Below are positions 37,301 through 45,802 of a stretch of 64,000 bases of DNA, in pieces. Every line of letters begins with the position of its first letter. Position 1 is the first letter of the stretch. Location: NCBI RefSeq assembly GCF_949628265.1, contig NC_088790.1:6452545-6516544 (forward strand), read 5' to 3'. The notes under the pieces were generated by a model. It was not told the origin of the DNA, ran no database searches, and saw only the letters and a program-made list of their open reading frames with translations. The DNA comes from Cloeon dipterum (taxonomy: Eukaryota; Arthropoda; Insecta; Ephemeroptera; Baetidae). The translations under genes were made by a program, and so were the position numbers.

Positions 37301-39467
37301 TTTTACAAGCTTTATTGTTTATTCCTACTTGTAACTTTTACAGGAAAAGTTCATTGTGAGCCGATCGATGGAGGGTATCTTGGAGTTGGAGGCTGGCCTT
37401 GTGGTCAAAGCTTTGGCTGATGAAGCCTCCTCAGAATCTCTGTTGGAAGTGACGAAACCACCGCCAAATATGTTTGGAAGTACTACCTCCACCAGCCTCT
37501 CAAATGGACGAATGCCTGCAGCAGTTCTCAGAGCTCTAAGTGGAGACTACATTGAGAACTTGGTTCTGAGTGGCACTTCCAGTTGCACTTCTCACTTAGA
37601 AAATGTGAAACCACCAGCAGCATTTGAAGAGATTGATATGGAAAACAGCATGGTAAGTTGATATACAGTTGAAATAAAATGAAAAACGAGGCTTTTTATT
37701 ATTTTAAATCACGGTTGCTCATGTTTCTTGTTGTTGTTGTTGTTCCAGATCAGTGTTGCTAGCATTACATCTGAAGTGGCAGGCGAAGCGCAAAAAGTGA
37801 GCAGCGGTGAATCGGACAATATTTTTGATCTGATGAGGCCAGCCGCTACCATGGCGGAAATTTACTGCAGGGCAGCGTGCGCAGCTGCAGCCGCTCATAG
37901 CTTCAGTGAAAATCTAGACAGCGTGAATCCGCCTTCTCTTCTCCAAGAGCTAACTGAAACTCTTGAGCCGCTGAGCGAAACTCTAGGATCAGACACTGAG
38001 CCAGAAGATCTACCTCCAGATCATTCCAATGAGTCAACGCCCAAACAAAAGAGGAGGAGCACCCCCAAGGAGAGGAGGCAGGCTATGAAAGAAAGATACA
38101 ACACTTACACAATCGACGATGAAGTTTCTAAGAGGCCAGACAAGCTGGACTTACACAAGACAAGCAGGCAAAGAAGACAGGAAGAGCCGGAAAGATTCCT
38201 AACCCAGACTATTGAAACTCCCACTCTGGTGAAAACCCCCAAGCAGAGGCGTCAGGATGACAAGGAAAGGTACTTGACGCAAACTGTGCAGCTGCTTCCT
38301 GATGAACCTCAGCAGAACGGCCAGGAAGAGCTCCACTCTGATAGTGAGGAGGATGCAAAGCCTAAAATCGTGAAGCCGACTGAAGAGAGCAGTCCGAAAA
38401 CCATTCGCGGCCGCAGGAAAGCCCTTTACTCGAGGCCAGCTGCCTATGCAAAGCCTCCAACTGCTCCCAAGAATCCCGCTGGGCCTTCCATCAGGCCTAC
38501 TCGAGCTTCAGCCCTTCGCCAACGTAGTAGTTCCCCCAGGGCTCACTCCGCACCCACACCGAAGAAAACAAACGCACCACAGACTGCTTCCCCAGCGACC
38601 CCTAAAACCCCTCGAACGCCAAGCACCCCTGGCGCTCCCAAGTCTCTTGGGGCTACTGTAAAACCCATAAAACCCGTGGTAGCTGCAAAAACCGCAACTG
38701 GAATAGTCAAAGCAGCCCCCAAGGCGCCCAACAACAGTCCAGATGGAGCGGCCAAGTCGTCTGAACCGCCAAAGCTCGTGAAGCAAGGCACCTTCACTAA
38801 AGACTCCTCGGACACCAAAGTGTCCAAGATCCCAGTTAGGTCTCCGAGCGCCGACACCATCACTGCTGCACCCGCCTTCCGCCCCCAGCTTGAAGCCAAA
38901 GTCGCCCCCAAAAGCCGACTGATGCGCCGAGACGCGGTCGGCCCGTCAAAGGAGTTCAAAGCGCCGCAGCCGAAACCTCGGTCGCCGCTGCCGACCAGAA
39001 GGATCGCAGTCGGGGGACTGAAGACTTCCCTGAGCAACAACAGCATCCAGTCTGAGGCGGCTGCCGCGCCACTCAAGGTGAAAACCAACTCGAATCCCAG
39101 CCTGAACGGTCCCCCCAAGAGGAAGGAGGCCATTTCGAGGATCGCCTCGCTGTGGAAGAAGGTGGACGTCTCCCTGCAGCAGCAAAAGCACAGTGCCAAG
39201 TTCGGGCCCAAGGACATGAGGAAATGGATCACCGCCGAGGCCGAGCAAGGCGAGCAGGGCCCCTCGCAGGGAAACCCGAAGCCCCCCGCCCGCAGCGCGA
39301 CTTTTGAGAAGCCCGCTGCCGGCAAACTGTCCATCTTCAACGGGGGGCCCACAGCCTCGAGAGCGGCCATTGTGCCGCCGTTTAACTACAGCCCGCCGCC
39401 CCCGGCCACGGGGACGAAGGAGGAGGCGGCTGCCGCAGCCGGCTCAGTGCGGGTCACCTCAGTGTGA
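19353..39467 (+). CDS. Apc: Adenomatous polyposis coli (APC) orthologue, 19 coding exons, about 2244 aa
   Basis: APC is the scaffold of the cytoplasmic beta-catenin destruction complex (with Axin, GSK3 and CK1) and also binds microtubule ends. Modelled exons: 19353-19488, 21762-21879, 22923-22983, 25397-25435, 30995-31114, 31171-31270, 31328-31551, 31859-32128, 32183-32553, 32610-32811, 32951-33486, 33694-34030, 34093-34268, 34329-34572, 34632-35057, 35116-35502, 35561-35883, 35940-36274, 36347-36648, 37344-37652 and 37749-39467, the first few being less certain. Phases agree throughout. Domain order: N-terminal heptads (residues 6-32), armadillo repeats (about 267-725), two 15-aa repeats, six 20-aa repeats, SAMP-like motifs, RRQ repeats, SKIP (SxIP type) and C-terminal VTSV, a PDZ-ligand type. 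The start chosen aligns MSLPVSSYEDLL with the vertebrate APC start. An out-of-frame ATG at 19337 precedes it. The vertebrate coiled-coil block between the N-terminus and the armadillo domain was not found. Confidence 0.95.
21762..21879 (+). CDS. Apc: Apc N-terminal exon 2 (predicted)
   Basis: A strong acceptor (ttttgttccag) precedes 118 open bases ending AAG/GTCAGA. Joined to the phase-1 end of the 19353-19488 exon it reads E-RVSNGYRGGESRPGVRNSW and continues Pro/Ala/Thr-rich. It exits in phase 2, which the next candidate exon accepts. The sequence is low in complexity and not recognisably homologous, so the call rests on splice sites, open frame and phase. Vertebrate APC has a Ser/Gly/Arg-rich linker at this place, which is compatible. 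Confidence 0.6.
22923..22983 (+). CDS. Apc: Apc N-terminal exon 3 (predicted)
   Basis: A 61-base exon between acceptor tcgtaattacag and the consensus donor CCT/GTGAGT. In the phase left by the preceding exon it reads R-VLLGGDSRPSTYSYTDWDSP and exits in phase 0. Both neighbouring phases fit and the frame is fully open. No homology was recognised. Confidence 0.6.
25244..25435 (+). CDS. Possible alternative first exon of Apc
   Basis: From the ATG at 25244 a GC-rich frame (MQASAKASKGRLNALLLDEL, then acidic and Pro-rich) runs without a stop through the 39-base micro-exon. It leaves in phase 0, which suits the next Apc exon at 30995. The region from about 25110 has a composition unlike the surrounding AT-rich intronic DNA. 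It may be an internal promoter with its own N-terminus. No homology supports it. Confidence 0.3.
25397..25435 (+). CDS. Apc: Apc N-terminal micro-exon (predicted, 39 bases)
   Basis: A long pyrimidine tract and acceptor (ttactttttgtcctgcag) precede a 13-codon exon, AERVTRLNSKNNK, with donor AAG/GTATAT. It is phase 0 at both ends, so it can be included or skipped without changing the downstream frame. It lies at the end of a GC-rich open frame and could also be the 3' part of a longer alternative first exon. Confidence 0.5.
25436..30994. other. 5.6-kb Apc intron, no gene recognised
   Basis: Separates the micro-exon from the exon at 30995. Long open frames such as 28804-29370 lack recognisable domains or a splice context. 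No repeat family was noticed. It could hold enhancers, but nothing in the sequence shows this directly. Confidence 0.5.
31859..33486 (+). CDS. Apc: Apc exons encoding the armadillo-repeat domain
   Basis: Four exons (31859-32128, 32183-32553, 32610-32811, 32951-33486) encode the most conserved part of APC. They carry VEMVYSLLSMLGTH, SFDEEHRHAM, ITLRRYAGMALTNLTFGD, SVLRNLSWRAD, ILSALWNLSAHC and SNACGTLWNLSAR, in the order found in vertebrate and fly APC. In the family this domain binds partners such as Asef, AMER1 and KAP3. The repeats are intact with no stop codons. The segment ends with VRKQKALEQQLD and a SETCDNIEP motif, as in vertebrate APC. Confidence 0.96.
34093..36274 (+). CDS. Apc: Apc exons encoding beta-catenin- and Axin-binding repeats
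   Basis: Two 15-aa repeats come first (FQPVNYGLQFAEK and FDQPTNYGERYKED). Six 20-aa repeats follow, with cores TEGTPLVFSTSTSISDL, VEDTPICLSRGSSLSSL, LETPLVFSRCSSVASL, TEDTPISHASSHSNLS, VEDTPFDLSTATSLSDL and TEDTPAAFSHASSLSSL. Between and after them lie Axin-binding SAMP-like motifs: CIQSGMPKAKG (about 35690), CISMGMSKSKG (about 36186) and a very weak CISIGQQ (about 35228). In the second 20-aa repeat the donor at 34573 gives the canonical DTPICLSRG; a donor 18 bases further on would insert VIIFEN. A 21-bp tandem repeat encoding GVP(T/I)RNP lies at 35310-35393. Confidence 0.92.
37344..39467 (+). CDS. Apc: Apc C-terminal exons: RRQ repeats, basic region, SxIP and PDZ ligand
   Basis: These two exons carry paired motifs LENVKPPAAFEE and LDSVNPPSLLQE. 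Three repeats with the core TPKxRRQxxxERYxTxT follow near 38060-38280. Then come a long Pro/Ala/Ser/Lys-rich basic region, SKIPVRSP at 38823 (SxIP form used by EB1 ligands), a conserved PPFNYSPPPP block, and the terminus RVTSV. Vertebrate APC ends in VTSV and binds the PDZ protein Dlg. The stop at 39465-39467 is followed by a 3' UTR of about 450 bases. Confidence 0.92.
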
Positions 39468-39906
39468 GCCATTCCGCAGCGACTGACTGTACATAAATTG
39501 CCACTTACTTGTTAATGAATCTAGATTTTTTGAAAACCTTAATTCTGTGATTAGTTAATATTAATTGAGATCAGCTTAATCCCGACATCACTACTTAAAA
39601 TCTACACAGCTTCAAGAAAGGAGTGCAGCTTGCTTATAAAACTTGCTTAGTATTTTTTCTGAAAAATGTAAAGCTGTCCTATCCTTCTCGTATTTCCACT
39701 AATTGTTCCGCACAGAATTGTGCACTCCAGTTTGCCTGACTAAAGTTTATTCTTCTGAGGCCATTTTCATTTGTTTTCTCATGTTCCTATTATTTTTTGA
39801 ATCTTCCTCATTCTTTGGCGACTCTTTTCGCCGCTTGCTGGTAAAATGTGTACGGTACTGTATACATGTAATCTAATATTAGTTGTATAATGAAACTAGT
39901 GACTGT

Positions 39907-39912
39907 AATAAA
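39907..39912 (+). terminator. Apc polyadenylation signal
   Basis: AATAAA 440 bases after the Apc stop codon, the first canonical signal seen downstream. The interval 39468-39930 is best read as 3' UTR. Confidence 0.6.
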
Positions 39913-40283
39913 GATCCCGTCGCATTATTCATGATATTTGAATCAAGTTTCATTCTATATGATACCACATCACACAATGATCTCATTATTTAATCAGTGT
40001 AGCACACCAAACAAAACAGATTTGTTTCTACAAGAATTTGATGACATATTTATTCAATTAAGAGCAAACAGCACTAAAGCAGATCACTCAACCTGGTTTA
40101 CCAGCAAGGAAGTGGCGACGCTCGATCACTGGCTGAATGACTCCGTTCATAACAACTGCATCCATTTACACGCATACATGCATTCACTCATACCTGTAAC
40201 AGATGAAGTTATAAAAAAATTATTAGCATAAATATAAATTAACTTTGCTAGCAATTGCATTGGCACATGTTTATGTTCAGGAC

Positions 40284-40494
40284 TAGAGGTCTCAGCAAGC
40301 AGCGCCAGCCGTTCAATTTGACCAAGCTGCGCCAGCCGCTGGTCAAAAAATCGAAAATTGTAGGAGAAAAATGGTCTTTAGGGCCCCTCCCGTTTACAAT
40401 TTTTTAAGCAGCGCGAGCCGCCTCAAGGCAAAAATTCGGCTGCCGCGGGTCTAGCCAGCTGCTGCCCAAAATCACGTGGCTGAGTGAGACCTCT
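40284..40494. repeat. Short palindromic element with TAGAGGTCTCA ends
   Basis: The left end TAGAGGTCTCA at 40284 is mirrored by TGAGACCTCT at 40485-40494. Subterminal GC-rich GCGCCAGCCG-like motifs resemble those of the 6.4-7.8 kb element. It is about 210 bp long and non-coding. Flanks share AGGAC but give no clean target duplication. Confidence 0.5.
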
Positions 40495-40663
40495 TTTTAG
40501 GACAACATTTTTAATTATTTAATAAAGTTTTTTTAGATTTATTTTTTCTAAATTTTACATTTTTTATAATTGGTTTGTGTTTCATGTGAAATTGGGAAAT
40601 TCAGCTTCCCTGGTAAATTAAAATAATTTCAATTTTTTAAACTGTTTGAAGCTGCCAACAAAT

Positions 40664-40990
40664 GGAGCCATCATAATATAACATACTTATGATTTTAAGG
40701 CACTTCCGCTGCGATTTAGGACTCAATCCTACTGCTGTGTATTCTGGAATTAAAATGTTTCTTAAGATGTGCTGAAAACTAAAATCGGTTCAATCAATCA
40801 CCATAAATAACGTGAAATTTTTTATTGAATTAAAAAAGTCTTTGATGGCGATTCTGCAGCGATTGGCTGGACTGATTTTTGTTTTCAGCAAATCAAAATA
40901 AACCATTTCAAGAGAAAAATGCACAGCAGCAGGATTGAGTCTGAAATCGCAGCGTAAAATCGGTGAAATTGAAAGTAACCGCTGGCGCTA
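40664..40990. repeat. Palindromic MITE, family M2, copy 1
   Basis: The left arm contains cttccgctgcgatttaggac and cctactgctgtg. The right arm contains the reverse complement (cacagcagcagg, then gaaatcgcagcg), so the whole element folds on itself. A second copy lies at 45474-45802. No open frame. Confidence 0.75.
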
Positions 40991-41405
40991 TGGCGGACGA
41001 CAGAGTGCCAGAGTGGCTGCATAGGAGCAATGTGGTCGGCCATCTATTTAAGTTGAAAAAATGTAATTGTTTTGCTTTTTGCACATTAAATTGAAACCGT
41101 CGCAAATTGAGCCAATGTCCAGGAACGGTACAGAGTTTTGTCAGGGGTCTGAGGATCTTGACCAATTTAAGTTGATTTGGAGAAAACTCAAAAATCCAAA
41201 ATTAAAGCGCCCGTACACCCGCAAATCTGGGAATGTCGAGATTTCTCAATGGATTTGTTGGTCATTTGGGGTCTAGTTTCAGTAAAAAAATCATCAAGAC
41301 CCTTAGACCCCTGCCATAACTCCGTACCTTTTGTGGAGATTTGCTCCATTATTATGATTTGGGACAGTAAACATTTATACACACCCTAAATAAAAAAGCA
41401 GGTCT

Positions 41406-42245
41406 TCAAAGAGCATTAGGCTGAGGTCCAAGCTGCGAGGGGTCTTCCATTTGGGGATTAATTGGTTTGAACTGCTCTGCTGAGAATCGGGTGATGAGAA
41501 TTCCAATGCCCTCGATCATGGCGAGCAGAACGCCTCCAATTACTGCGCTTCCTCCCATGGCCAGAAGACCATTTCTGGCTGCAAGGATGCCTCCAGTTGC
41601 GGCCCCGCTGATAATGGAATTCCAGGGGTCTTCTTTCTTTCTGATTTGAACTAGCGTGCAGTCAATGGTTGAGAACATGCCACCCCAGACAGCAAAGTTT
41701 CCGCCGATTATTGGTGCTCTTGCCTTGATTGCTGCAAAATTGAATGGCGTCAATTAACACACAATAAAATGCACATTTTACTCAGATTGAATTCATTTCA
41801 ATATTTGCAATGAAATTTTATAGCTATCTACATAATATTTACATTCATGAGGATCTAATACTATTATTGACTGAATGATTGAAACCGCAGCTGCTTGACG
41901 GATATGATAAATAAACAAATTAATCGCATGAGGTGAGCATCACATTGTGCATGATGTAATATATGTCATATGTATTCACATTTTACGCATTCCATGAAGA
42001 CTATGGGTATAAGGTCTTATATATCACTTCTTAAAATTTAATGTAAACATTAGGCTCGTAAAATCAATTTTGGTTAAATTTGTACCTGTAAGACTGCTAG
42101 CTAATCTTCTGTTGAACCCTGAAGGTGCGTTTCTGAAGCCCTTGATGGACTGGAAAACGGCGCCCCCGATGCAGCCCATCGTGAAGGCTCCGCCGCAATC
42201 GTCGACAATTCGCCATGGACACGGCTCTCTCGCGTATTCTTCCAT
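41406..42245 (-). CDS. Tim17: Mitochondrial import inner membrane translocase subunit Tim17 (161 aa)
   Basis: Tim17 is a core subunit of the TIM23 complex, which moves presequence proteins across or into the inner mitochondrial membrane. Exon 1 is 42245-42086 and exon 2 is 41731-41406, joined in phase 1 (SSLT-A-IKARAP). The start [20 protein letters not shown] is essentially that of animal Tim17. [33 protein letters not shown] and GGILAARNG follow in the family order, making four glycine-zipper-containing membrane segments. Length matches the family (about 160-170). The C-terminus ends [13 protein letters not shown]. It is convergent with Apc, whose poly(A) site is 1.5 kb away. The intron (42085-41732) is 354 bp. 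Confidence 0.97.
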
Positions 42246-42781
42246 CTGAAAATATCCGAAACTTGTAATTTTTCTAATGTAAGGATTCAAAGTCCCCTCA
42301 CCGTAATTTAAAAGTCTACTTTAGGGCCCAAACCGAGACTTGCCGATCAATATTTGGGCATGCCGTACCAAAAGGCAGAATATCGCGTGTTGACAAAGGG
42401 CATGGGATGCACAAGCCTCGACATCTAGCGGATGTAAAAGAAACTACATGCCTTAAATGCCATCTGCTGTGTATTCAGAAAACTGTGTATGACTGTGGCA
42501 AATAAATTATTGTTATTAATTAGTGTTTATCAAATGTGGCCTCATGCGAGCCAACTAAAAAATTGTTGCGTGTAATTTGAATAAAACAGAACTTGATTTT
42601 AGCAAAAATATTAATGTTCTAAAAACTTCTTATATTCCTAAAATTTTTCTCATCAGATGATTTAATGCGGAATTTATTTATATTATTACTTTCGAATTTT
42701 TCATAATTTAAATTTATAACATTTTTAGAATCAAAATTATTGTCCAGTGTTGTCCTCATGGTTCCTAAACCATAACAAAAG

Positions 42782-42996
42782 CACGTGTTGACTCGAATTA
42801 CGCGCATGGCTGCCGATAGTCGTCTTGCGATTGGCTCTTATCCCGACTGGACCGCCTGCACCACAACTTTAAGCTTCCAATTGGACAATGCCAAAATTGT
42901 GCTTTGAGCACCAGCAAATTATTGGCCTAGCGAAACGAGATTCAACCAATAGGAAAATAGGGGAAGGCATTATTTGTCTCTTGTCTCAAGCACGTG
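42782..42996. promoter_or_regulatory. CCAAT and E-box cluster, candidate Tim17 promoter
   Basis: Five CCAAT boxes on either strand (42830, 42877, 42880, 42921, 42946) lie within 120 bp, flanked by two CACGTG E-boxes (42782 and 42991). The cluster is 0.55-0.75 kb upstream of the Tim17 ATG, compatible with a housekeeping promoter plus an untranslated leader. Assignment to Tim17 is inferred from distance and orientation. Confidence 0.4.
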
Positions 42997-42999
42997 CTT

Positions 43000-44640
43000 G
43001 CAACGAGAGTATGGAGATTTCAACGTTAGATGGAGTTGTGATCCCGGCTCAATATAATAAGCCAACTCTGATCTTTGACAGATTTTCTATTTTCTTGATC
43101 CTCTTTAGTTTTCAATCCTCATTTCATTCTTGAAACAAAAATTTGCTAGAAAATGAACCGAGCTTTAAAATATTTCCTGTAAGAAAAGTCCTCTGTACGA
43201 ATGGCATTAAAAATGTTTAATTTAGCCATTATGTATTTCATTATTTGTTATCTCTATCAAGGCAGTCTGGCTCTATTTATGTTTTATCTATGTTACATTA
43301 TTAAATGATCTGCATAATTTGGAATATCGTTTCCTGAAAAGAGCTTTGTTACCTATAAGTTAGTATTTGGAACTTACAATTATTTGCTCGCTTGGGGCTC
43401 TTGTAAAAATTGTCCTCTCGCTATTTCAAGCTGCATTTATAATAAGTACAAATAGAAGAAAAAGCTATTGTAACTTTTACCAATGCACTTTCCTTACAGT
43501 TATGTCTATAGTACACCGTTTATGCTCAAGAAATAATATCTGTCTAAAAATAACAGCAATTTATCTTGAGATTTGAAACTGTGTACTGCATTGCATGAGA
43601 TAAAATTTATCTTCGTCGTGTTTTCTAAATATCAACATTTTATAAAACAAATAGCCCTCCTAAGGTGAAATTGCTTCGTAAAAGCAAATAATTTTTGCGA
43701 TTTTATTTTATAAAATAAAAAAATGGATCAACAAGAAGTAAAACTGTACTCCGCAATCGTCTCCTCTCCTCATCCAAAATATAGGACGATACAAAAAATA
43801 TTATTTGAAAAGGGGGGAAAAATCGCCAAGAGCTCCAGAGAAAAACAAAACTTTAAAAACAAATCTATACTACTTGTAAAATTAACTAAAGTTCTCGTTT
43901 CTTTTACTATCGATCTCAATGACAAATTTCATGTTAGGGAATCCCTGTGAAGTAAATGGAATTTTCATTTACCAAAATATATATTGCGTAAATTGCTTTA
44001 AGATAGAAGTTTGAATTTTTAAACGCTTTTAAAGAAATTTGATGTTACATGATTGGATGGTCGTCATTATATTATTTATTATATGATAAAAATGCCATTA
44101 AATTAAATTTTAAGTTTATTTTACAGCAGTTATTTATAAATTTATTTACGCATTCAATAATTTTAATACACAGAAAATTAAGAAAGACAGAAAATTAAAG
44201 AGATCTGACAAATTTCATAAAATTATTCGCTGCTATGTATATGATTGATAATTTCTCTATCTAATGAATGAAATTAATTATAAAATAGTCAATAATTTGC
44301 TTATTTTTAGTTGCATTTCAAATAATGAATGAAAGCTTTTTTAAACACTAAAAGTGAGCACAGACTATAATAAGATAATTGCCATCACTGCTAGTTTTTG
44401 CATTGGTGGCATAATACAGGGTAAATTGTTCTCATCATAGTAGGAAAGGTACATAGAAGTTAATTGGTTTATCACATAATTCCCTCTCACTGTCCTTAGA
44501 CGCGCAAATGTGATAAAAGTCACTTTCAAAATTCAAATTCTTCAAATAATTGATAATATTTTTCATATATTTAAACCATGTATGTGTGGTATAGATTTTA
44601 GCCTATATTAATTTAACGAATTTTATATAATTAAACGATT
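43000..44640. other. AT-rich intergenic DNA between Tim17 and labial
   Basis: No coding frame with recognisable homology and no repeat seen. A TGATTGATAA site at 44242-44251 matches the general Exd/Hox dimer form TGATNNATNN but could be chance in such AT-rich sequence. Confidence 0.5.
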
Positions 44641-45240
44641 GTTAATAATATCGCAATGCGCGTGTTCAAAGGACACACACGCCACACGCTCGAATCGAGA
44701 GTGCACAAAATTAACTGTGCGCACGGTTGCTCTCTCATTATATCGGAGGAAAATTAAAAATCGAGTATATGCGGTAAACGTGTTTTTGTGATCTCACGGC
44801 AAATTAGCTGCGGCACGACTGCGTGGAAAATAATTATGTCATCGTGAGCTGGTTTTACATTTTACCTCTTGACAGCTGCTTTGCATAAATACTGGCGCAG
44901 AGCGACTCATTAATATGAAATTTAGCTCTCGCGCGCGTACCAAGAGGACATGAGAAAAAAAGAAGCTGCTCTCCTCAGTCAGTCATTCAGCCGGCGCAGT
45001 GACACGGCCGCGGGACGGGAGCGCCCGCGCGCGATACTACGCTGATTACTCTGCAGCTCTCTTGTTCGGGTCCAGCTCGCCGCGCTCTGCAGCCGACGCG
45101 AGCGATTTTATATTGTAATTGCACGGCAGTGGCAGCTCCACGGCGGTGTCATTATTTTATTAACAACTCATTGCACTTAACACAATCAGAAGTGCACTCG
45201 ATAAAGGGCACATCGTTCTCGTGTTTCTCACAGCATGCCG
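44640..45240 (+). promoter_or_regulatory. GC-rich promoter-like island upstream of labial
   Basis: A 600-bp island rich in CpG (for example gggagcgcccgcgcgcga near 45020) inside AT-rich DNA. It contains tandem initiator-like TCAGT sites (ctcagtcagtcattc at 44975-44990). It lies 7 kb upstream of the labial ATG on the same strand. It could be a distal promoter with an untranslated first exon, or an enhancer. No spliced link can be shown. Confidence 0.3.
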
Positions 45241-45473
45241 TCCGTATACACCCGATCGCTTTCCATTTCGACGGCTGTAAAAAATGAAATAAGTGTTCGC
45301 CTGTCAATCGACACTGGTGATGAACGCTTTTGTACTCGCTTTTGCATATTCGCTTTTATTCAATCTTATAAATATATACTAACTCTGCACTCTTCCCGCA
45401 CATTAATTTTCATTTCGATTGGAAAATTTTAGTTTGAACTGCGCGTATTAATTCCTCTTTTAAAAACTTTATT

Positions 45474-45802
45474 GGTGCCAGTGGTTTCTTTCGATTTTAA
45501 TGAACTTCCGCTGGGATTTAAGACTCAATCCAACTGCTGTGCTTTCTGTTTTTAGAATTATTTATTTAGACGTACTGAAAACAAAAATCAGTCCAGCCAT
45601 ATTCGCCGCGCGTACATAAGAAACGTCGGAAAATATTTTTTATTTCAAAAAATTGTTTTTCACGATTCTATGGCGATTGGCATAACCGATTTTGGGTTTC
45701 AGCACTTCAAAAGAAAACATATTAAGTGAAAATGCACATTGGCAGGATTGAGGCCAAAATCGCAGCGCAAGTGCATTAAAATCGAAAGTATACAGTGGCG
45801 CC
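45474..45802. repeat. Palindromic MITE, family M2, copy 2
   Basis: The ends are ggtgccagtggtttctttcg and, inverted, cgaaagtatacagtggcgcc; both arms carry the same subterminal cattaaaatcgaaag-type sequence. The interior matches the copy at 40664-40990 in the same order (cttccgctg, actcaatcc, actgctgtg, then gcaggattgag). No coding capacity. Confidence 0.75.

Noticed and set aside
38543..39370. 275-codon minus-strand frame
   Set aside because: Antisense shadow of the GC-rich last Apc exon, whose plus-strand sequence is clearly coding.
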